From Leishmania infantum JPCM5 (lineage: Eukaryota; Euglenozoa; Kinetoplastea; Trypanosomatida; Trypanosomatidae), in NCBI RefSeq assembly GCF_000002875.2, contig NC_009394.2, positions 1-64,000 on the forward strand: a stretch of DNA of 64,000 bases, read 5' to 3'. A model generated the notes under the pieces. That model saw only the letters and a program-made list of their open reading frames with translations. It did not search any database and was not told the origin of the DNA. Position 1 is the first letter of the stretch, and each line of letters starts with the position of its first letter. Of this stretch, positions 40,799 to 51,859 are shown piece by piece. The position numbers and the translations under genes were made by a program.

Positions 40799-43012
40799 AT
40801 GCCTCGCGAGACGCACGTATTGCGCTTCAAGGTGCTCACAGTGGAGTGTGCGGCCTTGCCAAATGGCCAGCAGTACACCGTCATGTACCACCGCGGCAAC
40901 ACCAACCGCTCCACCCCGTGCTACACCGCACAGGGTGGCGTGATCAACTTCGCCAGTATGCCGGAGGGCGCAGCCGTGGTGCATTTCAAGGCAGGCCACG
41001 GCGGCGGCCGTTTCGCTCCAAAGTACATTCGTTTCATGATAGAGGAGTACACGCGCGGCATGCCGCGCCGGCTGGTGGGGGAGACGGAAGCGGATTGCAC
41101 ACAGGTGTTAAAGGATTACGGAGCGTCCGGCTCAGGCATCCTCACCGTTGTCTTCCGCCTCTATGGCACCACCGCCAAGATGAGGATTGCGGTGCTCGTG
41201 TACCCAGAGCATGCCCCTCCTCTCTCCTTCGACGGGTTGATCGACCCGAGCGAGGTGGCTGCGCCGCTGCCGCCGCAGGCGTTGAAGGTGATGAACCGTG
41301 GGGAAGCCATGATGATACTGATGGGGCTAGAGACGTTGCTCGAGCGGCGGCGCACGATGAAGGCGGAGGGGCAGAGCTTGCCGCAGTCTCGCGAGGAGAA
41401 GAAGCTGGCGGAGCTCGAGAAGCGCCGCAAGGCCCTTGTGGGCTCCGAGGGTTTGGCGACTGAGGTCATCAAAACCCGGTGCGAGGAAGTGGTGGCTGTG
41501 CAGTACACCGCGCTCGCCCGGAAGCACCGCAACAACTTCATTGGCCAGACCGCCGCCTACCTCCGCGAGATGGCCATGCGCGCTGGCGAGGACTTCATCG
41601 ATGACGACGGCAACAGCAGCGGCAACACGGTGATGGAGCAGCTAAACCGAGTGAACCGAAGCATCGAAGAGGTGGAGATGCAGGTGAAGAAACTAGAAGA
41701 GGAGCAGACGGCGCTCGGTCGCATTCAGCATAAGGTGGACGTGATGGCGGAGCTGAGCGCGAACCTCGACAAGGTGGCTGCGCTTCAGCAGAAGATGCAG
41801 GTGCTGAAGGAGTCCCGCACAGCGCTGACGGAGGCTATGAAGAAGCAGGCCGCCAGGAAGAACACCCCACTCGCCCGCGAGGTGGCTGCCATCAACGCTC
41901 GCATTGCCGCGCTGAATGCGGAGCAGCAGCAGATGGCGCCAAGGATCCAGCACATGGTGACAGTGGCGGCTTCGCACGTGGTGAAGTGGGCTCGCAGCAA
42001 GAACCCGCCGGAGTTGGATATCAAGAGCCGAATAGATACCTCGCGAGAAACTGGTGGCAACGGCCGCAACGCCGTCGACGACCTCTTCAGCGACGACGAC
42101 AAGCCGAAGAGGTCGAAGGAGCAGCCCGTGATGGACGACGTGCAGCGAAAGCAGGTTGTGGAGGCGCTCAAAGGGCTCAAGACCCCCACCGCACCCGTCC
42201 CTACCCGCTCGCCCACCTCGCCCACCTCGGCGTCCTCCAGCTCTGGCCACCGCACCCCGCGTGACCTCTTCGCTGACGCGGGCCTGCCTACTATGGGCGA
42301 CTTCAGCAACACCAAGAAGGAAGAGGAGGCGGCAACGAAGAGGAAGGACGACACCTCCATAAAGCCCGTCCACGAGGACCCGCTGAAGCCCTCTGGTCTC
42401 GGCGTAGACATGTTTTCAGCGAAGCCGGCGCCGGCTGCCGCCTCTAACGTACCAGCGGGCTTGCCCTCGATGAACGATTTCATGCGGTCGTCTGCCTCGT
42501 CGAGGCAGCAGGACGCGCAGCCTACGTTTGACTTCGGCAGCATCCTGCAGGCAAGCTCGGTCTCCCCGCAGATGGGCGGCGGCTTTGTGCTGGAGCCGCA
42601 ACAGTCCGAGGCAGCGGCTTCGAGCTTCGCCGCCGCGGCACCTTCTGCCGTCAGGGACGCCTACAACAAGAGAGATGACCCGTACTATGACGAGATGGAT
42701 GACTTCACGGTGCCACCGGACGCCGCCGACAACAAAAACTACGGCGCTGTAGAGATCACCGGCGGCATTTTTGGCTTTCAGGATGATACGAACTCGCCAG
42801 CCTACGTGGCGTCGCGTCCGACTTTCGACTTTGGCCCAAGCGGCGGTGGCGATGATGGGCCGAGCGGGGTCGGGGTCACGGCGCCGCCAGCGGAGACCTT
42901 CTCGTTTGGCGGTGGGACCGCGGATGAGCCGTCAACCAACAATCGCCGAAACAGCTCCGACGACCCGTACACCGGCATCACAAACCTGCCAACCTACAAC
43001 TTTAGCAGCTGA
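40799..43012 (+). CDS. Hypothetical protein with C2-like N-terminus, coiled coil and adaptor-like tail
   Basis: A 737-residue protein from ATG 40799 (MPRETHVLRFKV); the open frame extends further upstream but starts with non-ATG codons. Residues 1-140 have the beta-strand pattern of an N-terminal C2 (NT-C2) domain: HVLRFKVLTVECAALPNGQQ, then TAQGGVINFAS, and a basic GRFAPKYIRFMIEEY segment. Residues about 175-410 are helical with heptads (EEVEMQVKKLEEEQTALGRI), so a coiled coil is likely. The rest is disordered, with DDLFSDDD at 427-434, RDLFADAGLPTMGDF at 488-502, LPSMNDF at 555-561, two PTFDFG copies (575 and 674) and an LPTYNFSS end. Such D-x-F repeats resemble appendage-binding motifs of clathrin adaptors, so a membrane-traffic role is a reasonable guess. 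No named family is recognised. Confidence 0.85.
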   Translation: MPRETHVLRFKVLTVECAALPNGQQYTVMYHRGNTNRSTPCYTAQGGVINFASMPEGAAVVHFKAGHGGGRFAPKYIRFMIEEYTRGMPRRLVGETEADCTQVLKDYGASGSGILTVVFRLYGTTAKMRIAVLVYPEHAPPLSFDGLIDPSEVAAPLPPQALKVMNRGEAMMILMGLETLLERRRTMKAEGQSLPQSREEKKLAELEKRRKALVGSEGLATEVIKTRCEEVVAVQYTALARKHRNNFIGQTAAYLREMAMRAGEDFIDDDGNSSGNTVMEQLNRVNRSIEEVEMQVKKLEEEQTALGRIQHKVDVMAELSANLDKVAALQQKMQVLKESRTALTEAMKKQAARKNTPLAREVAAINARIAALNAEQQQMAPRIQHMVTVAASHVVKWARSKNPPELDIKSRIDTSRETGGNGRNAVDDLFSDDDKPKRSKEQPVMDDVQRKQVVEALKGLKTPTAPVPTRSPTSPTSASSSSGHRTPRDLFADAGLPTMGDFSNTKKEEEAATKRKDDTSIKPVHEDPLKPSGLGVDMFSAKPAPAAASNVPAGLPSMNDFMRSSASSRQQDAQPTFDFGSILQASSVSPQMGGGFVLEPQQSEAAASSFAAAAPSAVRDAYNKRDDPYYDEMDDFTVPPDAADNKNYGAVEITGGIFGFQDDTNSPAYVASRPTFDFGPSGGGDDGPSGVGVTAPPAETFSFGGGTADEPSTNNRRNSSDDPYTGITNLPTYNFSS

Positions 43013-44828
43013 GGTGGGAATGCGGCGAGGGGGGCGGGGGCTGTTGTCGTCATGGCGGCGTGCGTTCGGTTTTGGGAGGGGGATAGCGGGCGGGGGACGG
43101 TGGGCCGCTGCCTGTATCCATCCGTCCCTCCTGCCCTCTTCCCGTGGCGGGCGTCTGGTATGACGTGCACGTCTATCGTGGCTTCTCTTTGTTCTTGTGA
43201 TTGGTCGACTTTTTCGGCTGTGGCCTGCGGTCGCTCTCGCGTGTCTCGGTTTCTTCGTCTGCGTGTTCTCGACTTGGTTTCTCTGTGTGCGTGTGCCGAG
43301 TGGTAGTCCCAGTCGTCGTATGGCATCATCACCTCCACCGCCGGCACACAGACCTCCTCTAGCGACATCTTTCTCCTTTCCTAATACAACCCTCAACGTA
43401 CGTCTAGGACACGCAGCATATGCCGTGAGAGCACCTCCCTATAGACTGGCGGTCGCACAATCAGGCACACGCGCTTCGTCTTGTCCCCATTCATGCGTTT
43501 TTTTTTTGTGTGAAACTACGCGACTCACGTTATGGTCCCTTGTAGGACGTGGCAGGTGGCACGGGTAGTCACGCGTGTTGGATTGATCGACGGTGCCCCG
43601 TCAACCTCTTGAGTCTGTGCATACGTGTGTGTGTATGTGCGTGCTCGCTAGGATGGGCCTGCAAGGAGACGCGCTGCTGCAGTGTTCATTATGAAGAGGT
43701 GGCGAGCAAGTCGGTAAGCCGCTGCTTTTGGTCGTTGCGTTGCCTCCTTTTTTGGTTTGTTTTACCATCCTATCCTTTCACCTCACCCTGAGGATGGTGA
43801 TGGGAGGGGGGACTATATTACGCTACTGTGTTGAAGCATGTATGTATGTGTGTGTGTGCATGTTGCCTTGCTGCCTGGATCATTGCTGATGGCTTTTCTC
43901 CCCCTTTTTTTCGGTTGGGCTCATGGTACATTTTCGTTTTATTGTGCATTTTTTTTTCGTTTCGGATACTCTCCTCGTGTTCGTTCCCGTTGTTCTGCTT
44001 GCGCATCACGGTGCGGGTGTGTGCGTGGGCAGCGGATGGACTCGTGATTCTGTTAGCTCGATCAAGCGGGTGTGCGAGTCATGTGCGATTTGTGCCCGCT
44101 GGGATGGACTGCGGGAAAGGAGCGCGAAAACGAAGCGCGCAGAGGAGCAGTAGCATGCCCCAAAAGAGTATGTAACGCTAGGAACGTGGCTCGTCCACCA
44201 ACGAGCCCCCCTGCCGCCCTCCCTCCTTTCTAGAGAGGTACGCGTTCATCACTGTCGCCTACGTCGCTTCCAACGCCAGTATGCGCTCGAGGGTGCGAAG
44301 AGGAAAAGAATCGAGTAAGCGGCTTCGGCGTTGGGCAATGCAACTTGTGCAAGTCACTCTCTTCCCGTGATTGCGTTTCTGTGACTGCATCTGCAGTGAG
44401 ACCCGCACGCCATCGAGCAAGCGGTGCTCTTCTTCCTCTCTTCATCTTGCGTCTTGTCTGTTCTCTCGCAGCCTTTGTCTTTTGGCTCTTGTCGGGCGAT
44501 CATACGTACTTGGGCTCCGATCCTCCCCTCTGTTGGTGCTTGTGTCTTCCCTGCTTTTTGGTGTGTGCGTGCGTGTGTGCGTTTGAGAGGGAAGGGGGGC
44601 ATTGCGCCGTCCACCATGCCGGCTTCTGTGTCTTCGCCGCTGCGTCCCTCTCACTCCCACGCGCGCGTTGTACAACGACGGTGAGGCAAGGAGGACTTTG
44701 GTCACGCCATCAGCCCAGATCTCTCTTAAGCTGCTTTCGTTTTGTGCATATTTCTCACAAGGAGGCAAAAAAAAACAAGTTGCACTGACACGTGTGTGCC
44801 GACATACACGGGCAGGCACGGGCACAGG
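43013..44828. other. Intergenic region upstream of the pseudo-helicase gene
   Basis: Spacer with C/T-rich tracts, a T9 run near 43499, (GT) runs near 43630 and 43850, and an A-rich stretch at 44766-44776 just before the next gene. The open frame of the helicase-like gene extends into it from 44742 but has no ATG there. No separate gene is supported. Confidence 0.55.
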
Positions 44829-47171
44829 ATGCGCACACGTGCTCAGCGATGCCTTCATGCCGCTCTGCAAAGTCCCTGGCCTGCATCCACGCGCGCCGCG
44901 CGTGGAACGCAACGCCGCGGCTTTTTGGGCACACTCATCGCCGATGACTCCGCGGTCTCGGGGATAACAACGTCCAACGTGTTGCCACAGGGCTCGTCTG
45001 CCACGGATGACCCCGCGCTGAGTGAGGCGGACTCCTCGTACACGCACCCCCTCGAGGTGAGCGGCACATCCTTCAAGCTGTACGGAGAGTCCACCACATA
45101 CGCCAAGGAGGACGCTGGCCACATCTTCGCCTCCGCCAAAGTGCTCAGCTACAACCCCGCCATCCTCTTCAACGACCTGCAACTACAAGAAGGGCACCAG
45201 GGGCTGCTCAACCCCACCGGCGGCCTCGGCGCTGGCCGATCAGGGGATTCACCGCTGGCAGCCAATGACCCGGAGATGGCAACGCGAGCGGCCGAGGAGG
45301 AAGAGAGCGACGCCGTCATGCGCTCTGGACGCAACAAGCAAGGCGCCGCGGGTGCGGCAGCGATGGCTGCGGCGATGCTCGACTCGCGCCGCGCGGCTGA
45401 AGGCATAGCCATGGTACCAGGCCACCCGCTTCCGGTCGTCTTCCCACGATCCGACGGGCTGTCGCCGGCTCCGCGCGTCAAGAAGCTCGGCTTCGGAGGT
45501 TTGAACGAGACACACGCTGGAAAGCAGGCACGCCAGACGAGGCAGAGCAACGAAGAGGATGTTGATGCGATCATGTGCGGTGAGGTCATGGAGAGCGAGA
45601 GGCGCGTCGAGTCGCACAGCCTGCAGCACAGCATCACATGGCGGGTCCAGGTGCTTGATGAGCACTGCAAGCCCATTCCCATAAAGCACTTTCAGCATTT
45701 CCGCGAGGCGATGGATGTGCTGCCGGCGCGTGTAATGCAGGGGCTGAGTGAATCGGGGCTCACGCGCCCGACGCTCTTCCAGTCGGCCGCCATTCCGCAG
45801 CTGATGCGCGGGCGCGATGTCGTCGGCATCGCTCCCGATGGCAGCGGAACGACAGTCGCTTACGCCGTGCTTTCCATGGCCGTGCTCGTGAAGGCCAAGG
45901 CCGCCGAGGAGCAGAAGCGGCTGGCAAAGGTGGTGGAGGAGGGCACCAGCTCGGCGCCACTGCCGCCAGAGCTGTCTGAGGCGCCGTCATCATCGTCCGG
46001 CGACGTCGTGGCGCGCCCGATTGTGGTTGTCCTGTGCACCAACCGCCAAACGGTGCTGCGGACGGCCGCGATGTACAGCAGCCTCTCTGCAGAAGACGTT
46101 CGACTCGTTGCAGCGTATCAGTCGGTGGACGGTGACGATGAAGAAGGCCAGCGGAGCGTCATTCGACGGAAGAAGGGCTGCGACGTAATTGTGGCCACAC
46201 CAGCTCGCTTGACGGCGCTGGTGCGCGAGGGCCATGTCACTCTGAGTCGCGTGCACGTACTGGTGGTGGACAGGGCGAACCATCTCTTGGCGGCGGACCC
46301 CAGCCGGAATGGCCGCACAGCGTTGCCGCATGTCGAGGACATAATGCACGCTGTGAAGGTGAACGGCGTTGCGCATCAGTTTTCTCTGTGGTGCACAGAG
46401 CTGGAGCCGTCCATCGAGTCCCTCGTGCGCAAGTACATGTCACCGCTGACGGTGACGGTGATGGCGACGCGCGAGGAGCACACAAACGTGAATGTGCGCC
46501 AGATCCTGTACCCACTGCCAAGCCGCGATGACCGTATCAAAGCCATCCAGCAGCTGTACGACCAGGGCACCATCTTGAAGCGCGACCAGGTGTTGGTGTA
46601 CTGCGCCTATCGAGAGACCGCAGAGGAGGTGAGGAGGGAGCTGATCAAGGCGCTGTCTGCCCCGTCATCTATGGTTCAGTGTGTGCACAGCGGCCTGTGC
46701 TCTCGCAAGCGCAACGAACTCCTCAAGGCCTTCCAGCACGGCGACATACGCATTTTGGTTGTCACGGACGTGGCGACGAAGCGACTCGATGCCGAGGAGC
46801 TGGGGCACGTGATCCACTACGACCTGCCTGCCTTCACCGAGGTGTACATGCAGCGCGTTAGCCAGGTGGACCGCTCCGGCCGGCAAGGGACGTCGCACAC
46901 CTTCCTCACCCCAGGCGACACCCGCGTGCCGCCAATTGCCAGATTTGTGGAGAAGCAGACGGACCACGCCCTCAACGATGAAATTCGCAAGATGATCGCT
47001 GACATTGAGGCCGCGGACAGCGAGGACAGCTGGGTCATCCCGGTGCTGCGCATGCATGGCCACGCCTTGTCGAACACGAAATGGCGGGTGCGCGGACGGC
47101 GGGAGATACGGCAGCAGGTGGAGACTCTCTCTGGTCTGGTATCGGAGTCGGACCAGAAGCCTGTGGGCTAG
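44829..47171 (+). CDS. DEAD-box RNA helicase-like pseudoenzyme, probably mitochondrial
   Basis: A 780-residue protein with the two-lobed DEAD-box architecture but damaged catalytic motifs. The Q-motif region (LTRPTLFQSAAIPQLM) and motif Ib (ATPAR) are readable. Motif I is APDGSGTT at 335-342, with Thr341 where the ATP-binding Lys should be. Motif II is DRAN at 481-484 instead of DEAD. The SAT motif III is not seen. Motif V remains (TDVATKRLD). Motif VI is QRVSQVDRSGRQG at 675-687 instead of HRxGRxGR. ATP hydrolysis is therefore very unlikely. Residues 1-30 (MRTRAQRCLHAALQ and onward) are rich in Arg, Ala and Ser without acids, like a mitochondrial presequence. Kinetoplastid mitoribosome biogenesis and RNA editing use many such factors, so a structural role there is plausible but inferred. 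The start at ATG 44829 is the first in-frame ATG. Confidence 0.85.
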   Translation: MRTRAQRCLHAALQSPWPASTRAARGTQRRGFLGTLIADDSAVSGITTSNVLPQGSSATDDPALSEADSSYTHPLEVSGTSFKLYGESTTYAKEDAGHIFASAKVLSYNPAILFNDLQLQEGHQGLLNPTGGLGAGRSGDSPLAANDPEMATRAAEEEESDAVMRSGRNKQGAAGAAAMAAAMLDSRRAAEGIAMVPGHPLPVVFPRSDGLSPAPRVKKLGFGGLNETHAGKQARQTRQSNEEDVDAIMCGEVMESERRVESHSLQHSITWRVQVLDEHCKPIPIKHFQHFREAMDVLPARVMQGLSESGLTRPTLFQSAAIPQLMRGRDVVGIAPDGSGTTVAYAVLSMAVLVKAKAAEEQKRLAKVVEEGTSSAPLPPELSEAPSSSSGDVVARPIVVVLCTNRQTVLRTAAMYSSLSAEDVRLVAAYQSVDGDDEEGQRSVIRRKKGCDVIVATPARLTALVREGHVTLSRVHVLVVDRANHLLAADPSRNGRTALPHVEDIMHAVKVNGVAHQFSLWCTELEPSIESLVRKYMSPLTVTVMATREEHTNVNVRQILYPLPSRDDRIKAIQQLYDQGTILKRDQVLVYCAYRETAEEVRRELIKALSAPSSMVQCVHSGLCSRKRNELLKAFQHGDIRILVVTDVATKRLDAEELGHVIHYDLPAFTEVYMQRVSQVDRSGRQGTSHTFLTPGDTRVPPIARFVEKQTDHALNDEIRKMIADIEAADSEDSWVIPVLRMHGHALSNTKWRVRGRREIRQQVETLSGLVSESDQKPVG

Positions 47172-50100
47172 GCACAGAAGGTGGCCGACGGGACAACATC
47201 CCTGCTGATAATGACGTGTCGGCGCAAACCTACCACACGTGACTTGGGGGCGAAAGAGGTACACGCGGAGTGCTTTGGCCCCTCCCCCTCCCTCCTCGTC
47301 CTCTTCTGCTCGAGAAAAACGAGCGCGGCACAGGGCTGCAGAACTAGCGAGGGATGAAAAGCAGAGGAGGTATCCGCTCTGCAGCGATGGAGGTGGAAGG
47401 GGTCGACACCGGGGCACCACTGCTGCTGCTGCCGCGACTGCGGCAATCCGGTTGGCGCTCTGCTCTTCCCCTTACTTTGCAGCTCGTTTTGGAGTGCTCT
47501 GTCGGTATGCGTTGTGCCCCATCGTTATCTTACTGCTTCACGGATGTGATTTCTCGGATTTCTTGTCATCGTAGAAAGCCGTGTGCTTTTATGATCACTG
47601 CATGCAGGAGAGCCTACGCACACCGGCCACTTGAAAGGGGGAGGGGGCGGCGAGAGGCGACGGCATGATAGCGTCTCTGCAGGATGAAGAGCCGCACTGT
47701 CTCACACTAGTTTTGATGTGTTATCCGCGTACCCACACCGGGCCTATTCGTCCCGGCCATTTTCTGTGCGGTTAACGGGATGGTGCGCGCATGTGCGCCG
47801 TGGCGTCTTTTCACCTCCAGTAAGGCTTTTCTCTGCTGCTTGCTCACGCTGCTTCCGCCGACACACCCGCGCACTGCATCGTCACTGCGTTCTCATCTCT
47901 CCTCCTCTCTACTACCCGCCCGCTTGCTTCTCTATGGTCCACGTGCGTTGCAGGTGTATGTGTCTGCTCCCGCATCGCCACATCGCACATCACCGCCGCA
48001 GGAACGAAAGCGGGAAGACCAGAAAAAAACGAAAAAGAACGGACCCAAACATACTTGAATCAAAAAAGGAAATAACGTGCATTGCGTCTCATTCTATTCC
48101 CTCACCGCCGCGAATCGCCCTCCGCAACTCCCAGATATGCTGGGCACGCCGTCGAACGCGTGCGTGCCGGTTGCTAGCGACGCACGTGAAGATGCGAAAA
48201 GGAACTGAGAGGCGCACTACGGCATACATCCCTTCCCACACCCTAAGCACCCTGCCCCCTTGAAGCAACACCAGCAGGTGGCCACAAACGGGCAGCACGA
48301 TAGATCGTCGCAGCTGCAGCGAACACACACACACACACACACACACATATGCACACACGAAAAGGAAACACGCATGCACTTCCTTCGCAGGGAAACGTAA
48401 GCAGTGCACATCACCGTGAGAGATCGCAAAGAGTCTGAGTACGCATCGATGCGCTGCCCCCTCCCCCCTCTCCCCCTTCTCCCGTCCCCTCCGCTTCACT
48501 GTCCTTTTCGCTTGTTCTCGTTTCTCTGCTGCTGTCTTGTCCCGCTCTCTCTCTTTTCATTTTTTCTTTTCCGCTTCGCTGTTTCGCCTCGACGAGATCG
48601 TCGCTGTTTGTGCGAGCATGTGTGCGCGTGTGTGTGTGTGTGTGTGAGAGCGTCTCCTCCCTCTGTGCTCGATTCGATTCTTGCCCCCTATCCCCGCTCC
48701 TGCTGCCTTCGCGCATAGAAACATCAACTCCTCCAAAGAGCCACACCCCTTGCCACCATGAGAGCACCAAAGCCTTCGCCCTTCCTTTCTCTCGTGTGAC
48801 CAACACGGGGAGGGGCGGGGACTCCACGAAAGGCGTTGTGCGCTTATCGGTTCACGCACAAAGGGAGCGCGACGCCAGGCAACAGCGACGGGGAGACACG
48901 AAGGCACACTCCTCCACCACCAAAATCGGTGGACAGAGTAGGGAGTGAACACTTCGGCATTGCGTAGCGAAAGTCTTCAGCGGCATTACAGACAACAGTG
49001 AACGAAAGAGAAGGAACCCTATCACCGACTCCCTCCCCCATCCTCTCCTCTCACACCACGTCCGTATCCTCTCCATCTTTTTTTTTCTTCGCGCTGTCTT
49101 GTCTTACCGTTGTTGGCTTCTCTGTGGCACGGCTTTTGCTATCGCACCTTAATCCCTCTCTGAGCCATTTTTACGTCTCTTTGTTTTCTCTGCTTCCCTC
49201 TTCTTCGTCCCTTTCTCATTCCGCAAGTGTAGTTCATGCGACACACCCGCTCATCCACCATCATCGCCATAAGCACCCGCATTTTCAATGCACTTTCTTC
49301 GCTTCAATTTTGTGTGTGTGTGTGTATGTTTTCGTACCAACGAGAGAGAAACACCAACGGCCAACTGTCTCCTTTTATGTATTTCCTCTCTCACCAGCTA
49401 CCCACTTCCCTCTCTGTTGTGCTCCCTTCAGGTTTCTTCGAGTCTACCCCCCCCCCACTCAAAGGAAAAGAAGACCAAGTCTATCTTCAGCGCGCACGTT
49501 TGCCCGCGTGTAGCAGCAGCAGCATTCACGTAGTGCTGCGCCACCAGGAACCACGCAGAGACGTTGCGTGAGGTAGCGTGATCTCGGTTTTCTCCCTCCG
49601 AGGCTGCCTGCTGCCATCCTCTCTGCCTCCTCTTCCTTCCCCTCACTCCCTCCTCTCCTCGTTCCCTCGTCGGGGCGCCCATACACCAACACACTCGCGC
49701 ACCCTCCCTAGATACATTAACATAGCTGTTCGCTCCTCTTTCTGTGCAGCCGTATTCATTCTCGTCGATTATCTTCTGTCTTGTCGCTGCCCACTCACCT
49801 TGGCCTCAGCTCACACCTTTGTTGCCCCCCACCTCACCCTCCCCGACCCCTCTCTGAGAGCACCGGCGGTGCTTCAGCAACGAAGTAAAGAAAGAGGCAA
49901 GCAATACCAAGACAGACGCCGACTCTTGCGCCGACACGCACATCGTAGCTAGGAGACAGTAAGGAGAGAACACACTTACATGCCGATTAGCCATAACAAC
50001 GAAACACCAGACTAACAAGAAGAAAAAAAGAGAGAAGGACGGGCAGGTAGAAGAATTCGATCAGGAGAGACCCCCACTCACCCACCCACTCCACTCCTCC

Positions 50101-50749
50101 GCCACCCTCCCCATCGTCACATAGAGACAAAAAAAAGAGGGAGGAAGAAAAACGACGATACACGCATCTGTACGTGATCGCACACGCCAGTGGTGGTGCT
50201 GCTCTTCGAGTATTAGCAGTCCTGTGGAGGGGGGGGGGTGAGGCGGGTGCGCTCTTCTCTCTTGCTTCTGCTCTCTCTCGCTGATATACACGCACCTCTT
50301 TTTCTTACGCTTTTTCCTCGTCATTTTCTCCCCCTTTTTTCTTGTGCTGTTGTGGCCCGACGTGTGGGGGAGGTGGCTGAGGGGCCCAGACGGCGTGTGG
50401 CTTTGCCTTCTTCTGTGCTGCCCAGCTTTCTTCGTCCGAGACTTGTTTCTCACGCTTGTGTTTGTCTCTGTGCTGCGGACTTTGTTGCATCCACATCCCC
50501 GGCCCGCTGTCGCGCGCGCGTCTTTGTCGGCAGCCTCTACTCGTCCTTCCCCCTCGCATTTTCCTTTTGTGGACTTGTCTTTCTGCTCTGTTTCTAATTT
50601 TGTTAGTGCTCCTCCGTCACACCGCGGGCGCTCGTTCTCTCCGCCTGCCTGTGCGGAGAGAAGACGGTCTTTTGGTGGCGCGGCTTCACAGAGCAGTGTT
50701 GCCGGTGCAAGCACCCAAATCTGCACGACCAAGCGGAGAAAGGCGGAAG
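47172..50749. other. 3.6 kb intergenic region
   Basis: 3' UTR of the helicase-like gene, then C/T-rich tracts, a (CA) microsatellite at 48323-48346, a C-rich stretch around 48454-48492, C runs near 49447 and a G9 run near 50230. The frame of the next gene stays open upstream of its first ATG but does not look coding. No gene is supported. Confidence 0.55.
48323..48346. repeat. (AC)12 microsatellite
   Basis: 24 bases of alternating A and C in intergenic DNA. Confidence 0.9.
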
Positions 50750-51859
50750 ATGAGCGACATGAACATGGATATGCGCATACATAACATGAAGTACACCAGT
50801 GGCCTCGAGTCAGGTCCCTTCACTAGTGAGGGTGTCTTATCAACGAACGCCGATCCAGCACATGACTACGAAGCCTCCGCTACTGCGCTTGGGGCGCACT
50901 CCACTTTGTTTCACGCGCTGGCTGCCGTGGAGGAAGACGACGACGGGGAGAACAGCAACGACGTGCTGCTGCGCCTTTTAAACGAAGTCAGGGCTGTTGA
51001 AAGCGACGGCGATGATGACGAAGTGGAGGTAATTGATAAGGGCTCTGACGAGAACGCCGCTGGCGCGCTCGCTCTCCGTCACGGAGAAGAGCCAGCGAAG
51101 CCGTACATGCCGCCATACACGGCTGTCCCCCGCGGCGGGGGGGCCATAATCGCCGGCGGCTTCACAGTCGAAGGCAACGCCTCGTACTCGTCTGCCGCCA
51201 GCCTGCCCCCTCCTCCGCCTCCGCCGCCACCGCCGCCGCCGGCGTACAGCACACCAAGTATGGCTCCGCGCAGCCCCTATGCGAATTGTTACTCAGGCAT
51301 TCCGCATCTCTCCATTACACCCGGATCGAAGCCGCCGCCGCCGTCGTTCGCAGAGGCTATGGCGACGGCGCACGGCACCCCTGCCTCGCTGCTCGGGCGT
51401 TCGGTGCCTTCACAAGAGTGCTCTCCGATGTTGGCCAACTACGTGCCACCCATGCCGGCAGCGCCGCAGGAGACGGTGCTGCTGCGCAACAGCAACGGCG
51501 TCTTTTTGCTGCAACCGATCTCCAAGCCGACGCCGCCGTACACCCCACCGGCTGGTAGCACCTCTCCCCCGGTCTCCCCGCTGCCGCGATACTCGCTGCC
51601 GCCGGCCGCCGCATCCACGCTGAACACCGCCGCCGCCAACGGCTTCCTTGGCAGCTCCATGGTGCAGGCGGGCGCGCGGGCTTCCAGCATTACGGAGCCT
51701 CTGCATTACGCTCCATTCGGGCCCGCCGGAGGCAGTCCTTACCTCAGCGCCACAGTTCCCTACTCGCATGACGTTGGCTCGGTGCGTGGCACCCCGTCTT
51801 TGGGGACTGCACCCCCGCCGTACGCATGCGGGGCCCCTCGAGGACCGGCTACGCGCTGA
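50750..51859 (+). CDS. Proline-rich hypothetical protein with a poly-proline tract
   Basis: A 369-residue protein from ATG 50750 (MSDMNMDMRIHNMKYTSG). The N-terminal 115 residues are acidic, with EEDDDGENSNDVLLRLLNEV and DGDDDEVEVIDKGSDEN. The only amphipathic helix-like piece is DVLLRLLNEVRAVE. A run of twelve prolines occupies residues 153-164, and the remainder is Pro/Ser/Ala/Tyr-rich with repeated PPxY-like pieces (PPPAYST, PPYTAVP, PPYTPPAG, PPPYACG), which could be WW- or EVH1-type ligands. No globular domain is recognised and no function can be given. Poly-proline runs usually need eIF5A for efficient translation. GC-rich codons and a clean stop support a real gene. It may be lineage-specific, because such disordered proteins diverge fast. 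Confidence 0.75.
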   Translation: MSDMNMDMRIHNMKYTSGLESGPFTSEGVLSTNADPAHDYEASATALGAHSTLFHALAAVEEDDDGENSNDVLLRLLNEVRAVESDGDDDEVEVIDKGSDENAAGALALRHGEEPAKPYMPPYTAVPRGGGAIIAGGFTVEGNASYSSAASLPPPPPPPPPPPPAYSTPSMAPRSPYANCYSGIPHLSITPGSKPPPPSFAEAMATAHGTPASLLGRSVPSQECSPMLANYVPPMPAAPQETVLLRNSNGVFLLQPISKPTPPYTPPAGSTSPPVSPLPRYSLPPAAASTLNTAAANGFLGSSMVQAGARASSITEPLHYAPFGPAGGSPYLSATVPYSHDVGSVRGTPSLGTAPPPYACGAPRGPATR

